DNA of 64,000 nt from Enterobacter hormaechei ATCC 49162 (lineage in GTDB: Bacteria; Pseudomonadota; Gammaproteobacteria; Enterobacterales; Enterobacteriaceae), in NCBI RefSeq assembly GCF_001875655.1, contig NZ_MKEQ01000001.1, forward strand, positions 2,666,001-2,730,000, given 5' to 3'. Below are positions 8,947 through 16,842 of this stretch, piece by piece (within the stretch, counting starts at the first letter, position 1; each line of letters begins with the position of its first letter). A program made the position numbers and the translations under genes. Under the pieces are notes generated by a model. The model searched no databases. It was not told the DNA's origin and saw only the letters and a program-made list of their open reading frames with translations.

Positions 8947-9609
8947 ATGAAAAAACGCGTACTCGTTATTGCTGCTCTGGTGAGCGGCGCACTGGCTGTT
9001 TCAGGCTGCACAACCAACCCTTACACCGGCGAACGCGAAGCGGGTAAATCCGGCATTGGCGCAGGTATTGGTTCCCTGGTTGGCGCAGGCGTTGGCGCAC
9101 TCTCCTCCTCCAAGAAAGATCGCGGCAAAGGCGCGCTGATTGGCGCAGCGGCAGGCGCAGCGCTGGGCGGCGGCGTGGGCTATTACATGGACGTGCAGGA
9201 AGCGAAACTGCGTGACAAAATGAAAGGCACGGGCGTGAGCGTGACGCGCAGCGGTGACAACATCATCCTGAACATGCCAAACAATGTGACCTTTGACAGC
9301 AGCAGCGCGACGCTGAAACCCGCAGGCGCGAATACCCTGACCGGCGTGGCCATGGTACTGAAAGAGTACAACAAAACTGCCGTGAACGTGATTGGCTACA
9401 CCGACAGCACCGGCAGCCACGATCTGAACATGCGTCTGTCGCAGCAGCGCGCAGATTCCGTAGCCAGCTCGCTGATCACCCAGGGCGTAGAAGCGAACCG
9501 CATCCGCACCAGCGGAATGGGTCCGGCTAACCCGATCGCCAGCAACAGCACGGCGGAAGGCAAAGCGCAGAACCGCCGCGTTGAGATTACGTTGAGTCCT
9601 GTGCAGTAG
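8947..9609 (+). CDS. yiaD: OmpA-domain outer-membrane lipoprotein YiaD
   Basis: 220 aa. Lipoprotein signal with the lipobox around VSGC (Cys about residue 20). A Gly-rich zipper region follows (GAGIGSLVGAG and GAAAGAALGGGVGYYMD, about residues 35-80). The C-terminal OmpA-like peptidoglycan-binding domain carries NVIGYTDSTG and the LSQQRADSV helix with the conserved Arg/Asp. Start: the ATG at 8947 is followed by AAAAAACGC; a longer frame from 8914 lacks support. Suppresses bamD defects in E. coli. An intrinsic terminator follows directly. Confidence 0.95.
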   Translation: MKKRVLVIAALVSGALAVSGCTTNPYTGEREAGKSGIGAGIGSLVGAGVGALSSSKKDRGKGALIGAAAGAALGGGVGYYMDVQEAKLRDKMKGTGVSVTRSGDNIILNMPNNVTFDSSSATLKPAGANTLTGVAMVLKEYNKTAVNVIGYTDSTGSHDLNMRLSQQRADSVASSLITQGVEANRIRTSGMGPANPIASNSTAEGKAQNRRVEITLSPVQ

Positions 9610-9619
9610 GTAAAAGCAA

Positions 9620-9643
9620 AACGGCAACCCCGTTGCCGTTTTT
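9620..9643 (+). terminator. Intrinsic terminator of yiaD
   Basis: 9-bp perfect stem AACGGCAAC / GTTGCCGTT with a 3-nt loop, followed by TTT. It begins 11 nt after the yiaD stop codon. Confidence 0.9.
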
Positions 9644-9650
9644 AGTCTTT

Positions 9651-9724
9651 GCGCCCTCTCCCGTGGGAGAGGGTTGGGGTGAGGGCATCAGACCGCAACC
9701 TCCGGTAAGCGCAGCGCCACCCGG
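9651..9724. repeat. Intergenic palindromic repeats (GGGAGAGGG family plus REP half)
   Basis: Two adjoining elements. At 9654-9673, CCCTCTCCC-GT-GGGAGAGGG is a perfect hairpin, followed by GGGTGAGGGC (9678-9687). This is a one-armed version of the longer element at 12602-12650. At 9702-9724, CCGGTAAGCGCAGCGCCACCCGG is the second half of a REP unit like those at 51902 and 59374. It lies downstream of yiaD and upstream of the LacI-type regulator. Confidence 0.75.
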
Positions 9725-9788
9725 CAAATTGCTTGATTCGCCAGATTTTCCCGCTAAGGTATTCTCACTAAATTCAGGGAAATCAGCG

Positions 9789-10805
9789 ATGAGCAAACCA
9801 ACCCGGGCCACCATCAGCGATGTGGCGAAAGCCGCCAAAACCGGTAAAACCAGCATTTCACGCTACCTCAACGGCGAGAAACACCTGCTTTCCGATGCGC
9901 TGCTGGCGCGAATCGAACAGGCCATTGCCGATCTCGACTACCGTCCCAGCCTGATGGCGCGCGGCCTGAAGCGTGGTCGTACCCGCCTGATTGGCCTTAT
10001 CATCGCCGATATCACCAACCCTTACTCCGTCAACGTCCTCAGCGGCATCGAAGCGGCGTGCCGTGAGAAAGGCTTTACCCCTCTGGTCTGTAACACCAAT
10101 AACGAAGTTGATCAGGAGCTGCACTACCTCGATCTGCTGCGCAGCTATCAGGTGGAAGGGATTGTGGTGAATGCCGTCGGGATGCGCGAGGAGGGGCTAA
10201 ATCGCCTGCAACAATCGTCTCTGCCGATGGTGCTTATTGACCGTAAAATCCCGGAATTTGCCTGTGATGTGGTCGGGCTGGATAACACCCAGGCGGCCAC
10301 CACCGCCACCGAGCACCTGATTGAACAGGGTTTCGAAGCCATTCTGTTCCTGAGCGAACCGCTGGGTATGGTTAACACCCGCCGCGACCGCCTGGCTGCA
10401 TTTCGTGCCACGCTGGCGCGTTATCCCGGCGTGATCGCAGAAAATGCCGAAATCCCCCTGCATGAAGCCGAACAGCTGGATAATACCCTGCGCCAGTTCC
10501 ACACCCGCCATCGGGGTATGCGCAAAGCGGTGATCTCCGCGAACGGGGCGCTGACGCTTCAGGTTGCCCGCTCGCTGAAACGCATTGGCCTGCACTGGGG
10601 CAGCGATATCGGCTTACTCGGTTTTGATGAACTGGAGTGGGCAGAACTTGCGGGCGTAGGCATTACCACCCTCAAACAACCGACCTGGCAGATCGGCTAT
10701 GCTGCTGTTGAACAAGTGGTTCGCCGGATTGAAGGCACCCGCGACGCCGTACGCGAGCAGGTTTTTTCCGGCGAGCTTATCGTTCGCGGCTCTACCGCCC
10801 GTTAA
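9789..10805 (+). CDS. LacI-family repressor of the 2-ketogluconate operon (PtxS/KguR-like)
   Basis: 338 aa. N-terminal HTH (about residues 8-30, TISDVAKAAKTGKTSISRYLN), hinge helix (PSLMARGLKRGRT), then a periplasmic-binding-protein-like effector domain. It precedes kguE-kguK-kguT-ghrB on the same strand, as ptxS precedes the kgu genes in Pseudomonas, so the inducer is probably a ketogluconate. The frame is open further upstream through repeat DNA. The ATG at 9789 has AGGGA about 9 nt before it and starts a normal LacI N-terminus. A perfect palindrome, its likely operator, lies 48 bp after its stop. Assignment to 2-ketogluconate is by context. Confidence 0.85.
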   Translation: MSKPTRATISDVAKAAKTGKTSISRYLNGEKHLLSDALLARIEQAIADLDYRPSLMARGLKRGRTRLIGLIIADITNPYSVNVLSGIEAACREKGFTPLVCNTNNEVDQELHYLDLLRSYQVEGIVVNAVGMREEGLNRLQQSSLPMVLIDRKIPEFACDVVGLDNTQAATTATEHLIEQGFEAILFLSEPLGMVNTRRDRLAAFRATLARYPGVIAENAEIPLHEAEQLDNTLRQFHTRHRGMRKAVISANGALTLQVARSLKRIGLHWGSDIGLLGFDELEWAELAGVGITTLKQPTWQIGYAAVEQVVRRIEGTRDAVREQVFSGELIVRGSTAR

Positions 10806-10853
10806 TTCCCCCTTCGTGACAGCGATCATAAATTCAACATCCCAAACTTTTCA

Positions 10854-10869
10854 TTGGAACCGGTTCCAA
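10854..10869. promoter_or_regulatory. Perfect 16-bp palindrome, putative repressor operator
   Basis: TTGGAACCGGTTCCAA is fully symmetric with a central CG, the classic LacI-family operator form. It resembles the Pseudomonas PtxS site (TGAAACCGGTTTCA). It lies between the regulator gene and kguE, 39 bp before the kguE start, where bound repressor would block the operon. Confidence 0.82.
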
Positions 10870-10907
10870 CTAGCGTAATACCATCGATTACGCCCTGGAG
10901 TCAGGAA

Positions 10908-11657
10908 ATGAGCAGGAAAATAATGGTGGTCACCGCCGCGTATGGCGCGGATCAGGTGCGACAGGCAGGCGGTCAACGGGCGATGCTTCCCGTTATTGCT
11001 GGCGCAGGCGCTGATGGCGTTGAAATCCGCCGCGAGCTTTTCAACAGCGACGAGTTGATGGCGCTGCCAGCGCTCGGCGAATCCATTGAACTGCTGGGTT
11101 TACTGGCCTGCTACTCTGCCCCGGCTCCCCTGTTTATGCCCGACGGTGCCCTCAACCCGGATCTCCCGCGCTACCTTAGCGAAGCCAGCGCCCTGAACGC
11201 GCTGTGGCTTAAAGTCTCGCTGGGTCATTTCAGCGACAAACAGCCGCCTGAAGCCCTGCGCGCACTGCTGGATGAAAGCGGTATGACGCTGGTGGTGGAA
11301 AACGACCAGACCGACTGCGGTCAGCTCGCTCCGATGCAGCGCTTTAAAGCCGCCTGCCGGGTAATGGCGCTGCCGGTCACGCTGACGTTCGATATGGGTA
11401 ACTGGCTGTGGGTCGGCGACTCCCCGGAAGAGGCCGCACGTCAGCTGGCTCCCGCCGTAAGCTATATTCATGTGAAAGCAGCGGTCCCGCATAAGGCGCA
11501 GTTCCGCGCCGTCGCGCCGGATCAGGCCGATTCTCGCTGGCGGGATCTGCTTAATCAACTCCCTGCCGATGCGCCACGCGGGATCGAATTTCCGCTTGAA
11601 GGGACGGACTTAACCGCCGTCACCCGCCATTACGTCAACCTGCTGCGCGAGGAGTAA
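10908..11657 (+). CDS. kguE: Sugar-phosphate isomerase/epimerase family protein (KguE-like)
   Basis: 249 aa TIM-barrel protein of the xylose-isomerase-like superfamily. Conserved acidic metal-ligand-type residues occur in VVENDQTD and TFDMGNW. The family's His appears in YIHVK and the last acidic ligand in GIEFPL. In Pseudomonas the corresponding kgu gene lies in the same operon, but its exact reaction is not well defined. Start at 10908 (GTCAGGAA before the ATG); the in-frame ATG at 10854 lies inside the operator palindrome and is unlikely. kguK begins 3 bp after it, so the genes are tightly coupled. Confidence 0.8.
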   Translation: MSRKIMVVTAAYGADQVRQAGGQRAMLPVIAGAGADGVEIRRELFNSDELMALPALGESIELLGLLACYSAPAPLFMPDGALNPDLPRYLSEASALNALWLKVSLGHFSDKQPPEALRALLDESGMTLVVENDQTDCGQLAPMQRFKAACRVMALPVTLTFDMGNWLWVGDSPEEAARQLAPAVSYIHVKAAVPHKAQFRAVAPDQADSRWRDLLNQLPADAPRGIEFPLEGTDLTAVTRHYVNLLREE

Positions 11658-11660
11658 AAC

Positions 11661-12599
11661 ATGCACAAGACGCTGGATGTCATCACCATCGGCGAGGCCA
11701 TGGCGATGTTTGTCGCCACCGAAACGGGCGAGCTGAGCACCGTGGAGCACTTCATTAAACGTGTGGCAGGCGCCGAGCTGAATGTCGCGACCGGCCTTGC
11801 GCGGCTGGGGCTGAATGTCGGCTGGGTAAGCCGCGTGGGAAATGACAGCTTTGGTCATTTCGTTCTCGACTCGTTAAAAAAAGAGGGCATTGATGCCGAA
11901 GGCGTCACGCTCGACGGACGCTTCCCGACGGGCTTTCAGCTGAAATCTAAAGTTGAAAATGGAACCGATCCCATCGTTGAATATTTCCGCAAAGGCTCAG
12001 CGGCAAGCCATCTCTCCGTGGATGATTATCACGCCGCGTACTTCTCCTCCGCACGCCACCTGCACCTGAGCGGCGTGGCGGCGGCGCTCTCGGCCAGCTC
12101 GTACGATTTACTGGATCACGCCGCTTCGGCAATGAAAGCGCAGGGCAAAACGATCTCTTTCGATCCCAACCTGCGTCCGGTGCTGTGGAAAAGCGAAGCG
12201 GAGATGGTTGAGAAACTCAACCGACTGGCGTTCCAGGCGGACTGGGTTCTGCCGGGCGTGAAAGAGGGAATGATCCTCACTGGCGAAAGTACGCCGGAGG
12301 GCATTGCTGATTTTTACCTCAACAGAGGGGTAAAAGCCGTGGTGCTGAAAACCGGTGCCGACGGCGCATGGTTTAAAACTGCCGACGGCGAGCAAGGCGC
12401 CGTCGCTGCGGTAAAAGTCGACAACGTGGTCGATACCGTAGGCGCGGGCGATGGGTTTGCCGTCGGGGTCATTAGCGCCCTGCTGGAGGGCAAACCGCTG
12501 TCACAGGCCGTGACACGAGGCAACAAAATTGGTTCGCTGGCCATTCAGGTGCAGGGCGACAGCGAAGGCCTGCCAACCCGCGCGCAGCTTAACGACTAA
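11661..12599 (+). CDS. kguK: PfkB-family sugar kinase, probable 2-ketogluconate kinase
   Basis: 312 aa ribokinase/PfkB-type kinase. N-terminal signature in AGAELNVATGLARLG (about residues 36-50). C-terminal PfkB signature DTVGAGDGFAVG (about residues 256-267), where the second Asp is the catalytic base. Close relatives include 2-keto-3-deoxygluconate kinases (KdgK). The neighbours (KguE, MFS importer, GhrB reductase, PtxS-like repressor) favour phosphorylation of 2-ketogluconate at C6. Strong ribosome site (GGAG) 9 nt before the ATG. Substrate assignment is inferred from context. Confidence 0.83.
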   Translation: MHKTLDVITIGEAMAMFVATETGELSTVEHFIKRVAGAELNVATGLARLGLNVGWVSRVGNDSFGHFVLDSLKKEGIDAEGVTLDGRFPTGFQLKSKVENGTDPIVEYFRKGSAASHLSVDDYHAAYFSSARHLHLSGVAAALSASSYDLLDHAASAMKAQGKTISFDPNLRPVLWKSEAEMVEKLNRLAFQADWVLPGVKEGMILTGESTPEGIADFYLNRGVKAVVLKTGADGAWFKTADGEQGAVAAVKVDNVVDTVGAGDGFAVGVISALLEGKPLSQAVTRGNKIGSLAIQVQGDSEGLPTRAQLND

Positions 12600-12601
12600 A
12601 T

Positions 12602-12650
12602 CCCCTCACCCCGGCCCTCTCCCCAAAGGGGAGAGGGTTAGGGTGAGGGG
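12602..12650. repeat. Nested palindromic intergenic repeat
   Basis: Outer arms CCCCTCACCC (12602-12611) and GGGTGAGGGG (12641-12650) enclose inner arms CCCTCTCCCC and GGGGAGAGGG around an AAA loop. The whole 49-bp element is almost perfectly symmetric. A half copy lies at 9651-9690. It sits between kguK and kguT inside an apparent operon, where the strong stem could act as an RNA-processing or partial stop signal. It has no U-run. Confidence 0.85.
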
Positions 12651-12679
12651 TTAACAACCTCAACAACAGAGGCAAGCCT

Positions 12680-13960
12680 ATGAACAGTTCGACCAATGCA
12701 GTAAAACGCTGGTGGTACATCATGCCAATCGTGTTTATCACGTACAGCCTGGCGTACCTGGATCGTGCCAACTTTAGTTTTGCATCCGCCGCGGGGATCA
12801 ACGAAGACCTGGGGATCACCAAAGGGGTTTCCTCCCTGCTGGGCGCCCTCTTCTTCCTGGGTTATTTCTTCTTCCAGATCCCCGGCGCGATTTACGCCGA
12901 ACGCCGCAGCGTGCGAAAACTCATTTTCATCTGCCTGATCTTATGGGGCGCCTGTGCGTCGCTCACTGGCGTGGTGAATAACATCCCTGCTCTGGCGGCC
13001 ATTCGCTTTATTCTCGGCGTGGTTGAGGCGGCCGTCATGCCAGCAATGCTGATTTACATCAGCAACTGGTTTACTAAATCTGAGCGTTCACGCGCCAATA
13101 CTTTCCTGATACTCGGTAACCCGGTCACCGTGCTGTGGATGTCGGTGGTTTCCGGCTATCTGATCCAGTCCTTCGGCTGGCGCGAGATGTTCATCATTGA
13201 AGGGGTTCCCGCGATTATCTGGGCCTTCTGCTGGTGGGTGCTGGTGAAAGATAAGCCAGCCCAGGCAAAATGGCTTTCTGAGGACGAAAAAGCCGCACTC
13301 CAGGCGCAGCTGGATAAAGAGCAGCAGGGGCTGAAAGCGGTACGTAACTACGGCGAAGCCTTCCGCTCCCGGAACGTCATCCTGCTGTGCGCACAGTATT
13401 TTACCTGGAGTATTGGCGTGTACGGCTTTGTGCTGTGGCTGCCGTCGATTATCCGCAGCGGCGGTGAAAACCTTGGCATGGTAGAAGTAGGCTGGCTGTC
13501 ATCGGTGCCTTACCTGGCTGCGACCATCGCGATGATTATTGTCTCCTGGGCATCGGACAAGCTGCAAAACCGTAAGCTGTTCGTCTGGCCACTGCTGCTG
13601 ATCGCTGCTTTTGCCTTCATTGGCTCCTGGGCCGTGGGCGCGAATCACTTCTGGGCCTCCTATACGCTGCTGGTGATTGCGGGTGCGGCTATGTATGCCC
13701 CGTATGGTCCGTTCTTTGCCATCATCCCGGAAATGCTGCCGCGTAACGTCGCAGGGGGCGCAATGGCGCTGATCAACAGTATGGGTGCGCTGGGTTCGTT
13801 CTTTGGCTCGTGGTTTGTGGGCTATCTGAACGGCGCCACCGGCAGCCCGTCGGCCTCTTACATCTTTATGGGGGTGGCGCTTTTTGCCTCGGTATGGCTT
13901 ACTCTGATCGTTAAGCCTGCTAATAATCAACAGCTACCCGTCGGCGCACGCCACGCCTGA
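12680..13960 (+). CDS. kguT: MFS transporter, probable 2-ketogluconate importer
   Basis: 426 aa, 12 predicted membrane helices, anion:cation symporter branch of the major facilitator superfamily (same branch as GudP, ExuT and Pseudomonas KguT). The N-terminus YSLAYLDRANFSFA carries the conserved Asp-Arg of TM1. The loop between TM2 and TM3 has the typical RRSVRKL. The long cytoplasmic loop after TM6 is Lys/Glu-rich (about residues 190-225). Ribosome site AGAGG 7 nt before the ATG. It ends 27 bp before ghrB, same strand. The sugar acid is inferred from the neighbours. Confidence 0.86.
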   Translation: MNSSTNAVKRWWYIMPIVFITYSLAYLDRANFSFASAAGINEDLGITKGVSSLLGALFFLGYFFFQIPGAIYAERRSVRKLIFICLILWGACASLTGVVNNIPALAAIRFILGVVEAAVMPAMLIYISNWFTKSERSRANTFLILGNPVTVLWMSVVSGYLIQSFGWREMFIIEGVPAIIWAFCWWVLVKDKPAQAKWLSEDEKAALQAQLDKEQQGLKAVRNYGEAFRSRNVILLCAQYFTWSIGVYGFVLWLPSIIRSGGENLGMVEVGWLSSVPYLAATIAMIIVSWASDKLQNRKLFVWPLLLIAAFAFIGSWAVGANHFWASYTLLVIAGAAMYAPYGPFFAIIPEMLPRNVAGGAMALINSMGALGSFFGSWFVGYLNGATGSPSASYIFMGVALFASVWLTLIVKPANNQQLPVGARHA

Positions 13961-13987
13961 ATCCTTTTAAAATCAACGGAGATTAGC

Positions 13988-14962
13988 ATGAAGCCGTCCG
14001 TCATTTTGTACAAAGCACTGCCTGATGATCTGCAAAAACGCCTGGAGGAACACTTTACCGTTACCCGGGTAAAGAACCTCAGCCCGGAAACCGTGGCACA
14101 GCACGCCGACGCGTTTGCCAGCGCCGAGGGCCTGCTGGGTTCAAGCGAAAAGGTGGATGCGGCGCTGCTGGAGAAAATGCCGAAGCTTCGTGCTACCTCA
14201 ACCGTTTCTGTGGGATACGACAATTTCGACGTGGATGCGCTTAACGCGCGCAACATCCTGCTGATGCACACGCCACATGCCCTGACGGAGACCGTCGCCG
14301 ACACGCTAATGGCGCTGGTGCTCAGCACCGCCCGTCGCGTGGTGGACGTGGCCGAGCGCGTGAAAGCGGGCGAATGGACGAAAAGCATTGGTCCGGACTG
14401 GTTCGGCGTGGACGTTCATGGCAAAACGCTGGGCATCGTAGGGATGGGCCGTATCGGGCTGGCGCTGGCACAGCGCGCGCATTTTGGCTTCAACATGCCG
14501 ATCCTGTACAACGCACGCCGCCACCACAGTGAAGCTGAAGAACGTTTCAACGCCCGCTACTGCGAGCTTGATACGCTGTTGCAGGAAGCCGACTTTGTCT
14601 GCCTGATCCTGCCGCTGACGGATGAAACGCGTCATCTGATCGGCAAGTCGGCGTTTGAAAAGATGAAGAAATCGGCCATTTTCATCAACGCGGGTCGCGG
14701 CCCGGTGGTCGATGAGAAGGCGCTGATTGAGGCATTACAAAACGGTGAGATCCACGCCGCCGGTCTGGACGTGTTTGAACAGGAGCCGCTGCCGGTGGAC
14801 TCTCCGCTGCTGACCATGCCGAACGTCGTCGCCCTGCCCCACATCGGCTCTGCGACTCACGAAACACGCTACAACATGGCGGCGACTGCGGTAGATAACC
14901 TGATTGCCGCGCTCGGCGGTAAAGTGGATAAGAACTGCGTTAACCCGCAGATACAACATTAG
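13988..14962 (+). CDS. ghrB: Glyoxylate/hydroxypyruvate reductase B (2-ketoaldonate reductase)
   Basis: 324 aa NADPH-dependent D-isomer 2-hydroxyacid dehydrogenase, same length as E. coli GhrB (TiaE). Nucleotide site GIVGMGRIG at 149-157. Catalytic Arg237, Glu266 and His285 are all present (AGRGPVV, EQEP, PHIGSAT). It reduces glyoxylate, hydroxypyruvate and, important here, 2-ketogluconate to gluconate. In E. coli it stands alone after yiaD; here it is the last gene of the kgu operon, an apt location. GGAG lies 7 nt before the ATG. A bidirectional terminator follows. Confidence 0.95.
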   Translation: MKPSVILYKALPDDLQKRLEEHFTVTRVKNLSPETVAQHADAFASAEGLLGSSEKVDAALLEKMPKLRATSTVSVGYDNFDVDALNARNILLMHTPHALTETVADTLMALVLSTARRVVDVAERVKAGEWTKSIGPDWFGVDVHGKTLGIVGMGRIGLALAQRAHFGFNMPILYNARRHHSEAEERFNARYCELDTLLQEADFVCLILPLTDETRHLIGKSAFEKMKKSAIFINAGRGPVVDEKALIEALQNGEIHAAGLDVFEQEPLPVDSPLLTMPNVVALPHIGSATHETRYNMAATAVDNLIAALGGKVDKNCVNPQIQH

Positions 14963-14967
14963 AAACG

Positions 14968-14994
14968 AAAAAACCCGCCAGAAGGCGGGTTTTT
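14968..14994. terminator. Bidirectional terminator between ghrB and cspA
   Basis: AAACCCGCC (14971-14979), loop AGAA, GGCGGGTTT (14984-14992), with A-run and T-run flanks on both sides. It ends the rightward kgu-ghrB transcript and the leftward cspA transcript. Confidence 0.93.
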
Positions 14995-15020
14995 GAATTT
15001 TGTGCTACTGGGTTGGAAGC

Positions 15021-15233
15021 TTACAGGCTTACAACGTTACCAGCTGCTGGGCCTTTAGCGCCGCTTTCGATGGTGAAGGAAACTTTCTGACCTTCATCCA
15101 GAGATTTGTAGCCATCGTTCTGGATAGCAGAGAAGTGTACGAACACGTCTTTAGAGCCATCGTCAGGAGTGATGAAGCCGAAACCTTTATCAGCGTTGAA
15201 CCATTTTACCAGACCAGTCATTTTAGCAGACAT
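15021..15233 (-). CDS. cspA: Major cold-shock protein CspA
   Basis: 70 aa single cold-shock domain with both RNA-binding motifs, KGFGFI (RNP1) and VFVHFS (RNP2). An RNA chaperone that melts mRNA structure after a temperature drop. It differs from E. coli CspA at only a few residues, and its leader also matches cspA, which separates it from cspB/C/E/G. AAGGT lies shortly before the ATG. In E. coli K-12 cspA follows yiaG; here it lies between ghrB and yiaF and points left. Confidence 0.96.
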   Translation of the reverse strand: MSAKMTGLVKWFNADKGFGFITPDDGSKDVFVHFSAIQNDGYKSLDEGQKVSFTIESGAKGPAAGNVVSL

Positions 15234-15390
15234 AGAAATTACCTTATTAAAAATATATTGTGCCTTCCGGCTTGATGGATTGCGTTACAGATTTTTAAGC
15301 GATGAAGGAAGGGTCACTACGAAGGGTATCTATGGATAACAATCTGGACTGCTTTACTAAACTGCTTTAGGTCTGTGTAACAAACCGACG
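15234..15390 (-). ncRNA. cspA 5' leader (cold-shock RNA thermosensor)
   Basis: About 157 nt of untranslated leader. Read on the minus strand it follows the E. coli cspA leader closely: CGGTTTG with ACACAGACC near the 5' end (cold-box area), GATACCCTTCGTAGTG in the middle, CAAAATCTGTAA-like and CCGGAAGGCACA segments, then AAGGTAAT before the start codon. In E. coli this RNA folds differently in the cold to expose the ribosome site and to stabilise the message. The 5' end is placed about 7 nt after the -10 box and is approximate. Confidence 0.88.
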
Positions 15391-15396
15391 AACATA

Positions 15397-15425
15397 GTTA
15401 TACCGATATGGTAGATGAATGACAA
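15397..15425 (-). promoter_or_regulatory. cspA promoter
   Basis: On the minus strand TTGTCA (15425-15420), a 17-bp spacer, then TATAAC (15402-15397). It is a near-consensus sigma-70 promoter, correctly placed for the conserved leader. Confidence 0.85.
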
Positions 15426-15445
15426 GCGTTATTTTCATCAAGCAT

Positions 15446-15474
15446 AAAAAAACCCCGCCGAAGCGGGGGTTTTC
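15446..15474 (-). terminator. Intrinsic terminator of yiaF
   Basis: CCCCGC, loop, GCGGGG, with a run of seven to eight A on the plus strand, which reads as the U-run for leftward transcription. It abuts the yiaF stop codon at 15475 and also separates yiaF from the cspA promoter. Confidence 0.87.
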
Positions 15475-16185
15475 TTATTCCGTTGCAGCGACCGCTGCGC
15501 TCCAGGCCTGGCTAAAAGCCTGATGCTGGGACGCGAGCGGCCCAATCAGCGCGTTGTACTGGCTCGCCTGCTGGGAGGTCGGGAACTGGATACCGTTAGA
15601 GACGAAGCTCACCTGCGTACCTTGTTCACTAATAAAGTCGCCCACCTGAACCAGTTGCTGAGTAAAGACCTGCGCCGCCGGGATCAGCGGTTGCAAAGCG
15701 TTTGACGGTTTGGTCACCACTTTCTCATACACCTGGTCATAGACCGGTTTGAGATCCTCGCCCTGCTTCAACGCGGAACGCGAAGCATCAGCCTGCATTT
15801 TGGCATTTTGCAGCTGCTGGCTGAGTACCCCAAGCGCGCCATTAGACTGGCGAAGCGGTTCACGCTGGGTCAGATAATCCTGTGGAACGCGGATGGCATT
15901 CACGCTATCCACGACCGGGCGAATACCGGAATCCATCGCCTGGCTGACCTGCTGTGAATAGCCATACAGAATGGCGTAATCCGACACGAATGGACCAAAC
16001 TGTTTTTTCTGATCTGCAGTCAGCGTTGGTAAACGCTCGCCGCTACGCATCACTGTATTCTGTAGAAAATCGATAAACGCTTTGCGCTGATCGCCTTCTT
16101 TATCGAAACACCCACTCAGGCTAACCACCATCAACAACGCCGCAATAGGCGCAAACCAGCGAGAGCAGGACTTTCCTGTCGCCAT
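15475..16185 (-). CDS. yiaF: DUF3053 lipoprotein-like protein YiaF
   Basis: 236 aa, same length as E. coli YiaF. N-terminal hydrophobic segment ending in VSLSGCF, a lipobox (Cys about residue 26), so probably membrane-anchored. The rest is a helical, Gln-rich domain of unknown function (DUF3053). Start: the ATG at 16185 has AGGAG 8 nt upstream and begins MATGKS as in E. coli; the frame extends upstream to 16245 without a ribosome site. Divergent from yiaG across 331 bp. Function unknown. Confidence 0.92.
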   Translation of the reverse strand: MATGKSCSRWFAPIAALLMVVSLSGCFDKEGDQRKAFIDFLQNTVMRSGERLPTLTADQKKQFGPFVSDYAILYGYSQQVSQAMDSGIRPVVDSVNAIRVPQDYLTQREPLRQSNGALGVLSQQLQNAKMQADASRSALKQGEDLKPVYDQVYEKVVTKPSNALQPLIPAAQVFTQQLVQVGDFISEQGTQVSFVSNGIQFPTSQQASQYNALIGPLASQHQAFSQAWSAAVAATE

Positions 16186-16516
16186 TTTATTACTCCTTTC
16201 ACCCAAAAAAGCGCACACCGGCACACGCGTGCCCAACGCTGACAAGAATAGTCCAGGTCAGCCTTGCAAGATAGAGTTTTCATGCAAAACGGGTATTCCC
16301 GTTTTTGTACTGACTATTTACAAAAAAATACCTGTGCATCTCTACATATGATTAATCAGGTAATTAGCATAACTATCCATATAGCTGAAACGCGTAAAGC
16401 GATCGTTATCGCACAATTAATCACAGCCGTGACGATCCTGTGTTTGGTTTAGGGACTATTCTTAACAGGCTCTCTGATGTTCATGATCCCGATGTGTGAT
16501 TTATGAGGAGTTCTCA
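16186..16516. other. Divergent intergenic region yiaF/yiaG
   Basis: 331 bp with promoters for both flanking genes expected. The left part carries a terminator-like hairpin (16286-16306); the middle is AT-rich. A 62-codon open frame at 16264-16452 exists but has no ribosome site and crosses the hairpin, so I do not call it a gene. No well-known operator is recognised. Confidence 0.5.
16286..16306. terminator. Terminator-like hairpin with no gene before it
   Basis: AAAACGGG, loop TATT, CCCGTTTT, then one more T. It is perfect and works in both directions on paper. It lies about 100 bp upstream of yiaF and 210 bp upstream of yiaG, so it could be an attenuator in the yiaF leader or the end of a short transcript. 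Confidence 0.6.
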
Positions 16517-16804
16517 ATGGAATTAAAAGATCCTGAGTTTGAGCTGCTGAGCAGCCTGGAACAGATTATTTTTAAAGATGTACCGCCGACAGTAACCCTG
16601 AATCAAAAGTCCAATCCTTTTAGTGAATTTGAGCGTTTACGTAAAGGATCGGGCCTGAAAACAGATGAATTCGCAAGAGCGATGGGTGTCAGCGTAGCGA
16701 TGGTACTGGAGTGGGAGTCAAAACGTGAAAAACCTACCCCAGCCGAGCTAAAGCTGATGCGCCTGATTCAGGCAAACCCTGACCTTCGCAAGCAGTTAGC
16801 CTGA
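16517..16804 (+). CDS. yiaG: XRE/HTH-type transcriptional regulator YiaG
   Basis: 95 aa. A helix-turn-helix of the Cro/C1 type occupies about residues 38-80 (LRKGSGLKTDEFARAMGVSVAMVLEWE). The C-terminal half is like E. coli YiaG, ending in MRLIQANPDLRKQL. Start: the ATG at 16517 has GAGGAG 7 nt upstream; the opening at 16496 lacks one. The architecture resembles antitoxins of HigA type, but no toxin gene is adjacent. Targets unknown. A strong terminator follows within 13 bp. Confidence 0.9.
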   Translation: MELKDPEFELLSSLEQIIFKDVPPTVTLNQKSNPFSEFERLRKGSGLKTDEFARAMGVSVAMVLEWESKREKPTPAELKLMRLIQANPDLRKQLA

Positions 16805-16816
16805 TAAAGTTTGTTT

Positions 16817-16840
16817 GCCCCCGCCCTTGCGGGGGCTTGT
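16817..16840 (+). terminator. Intrinsic terminator of yiaG
   Basis: GCCCCCGC, loop CCTT, GCGGGGGC (16817-16836), then TTGTGTTT. It lies 12 bp after the yiaG stop and just before the stop of the convergent ABC-F gene. Confidence 0.88.
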
Positions 16841-16842
16841 GT

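Noticed and set aside
16264..16452. Open frame of 62 codons with a hydrophobic second half upstream of yiaG
   Set aside because: No ribosome site, crosses a perfect terminator-like hairpin, and resembles no small membrane protein (not Hok-like) that I know.
16517..16804. yiaG as the antitoxin of a HigBA-type pair
   Set aside because: There is no small toxin gene adjacent; the flanking frames are a divergent gene and a terminator.
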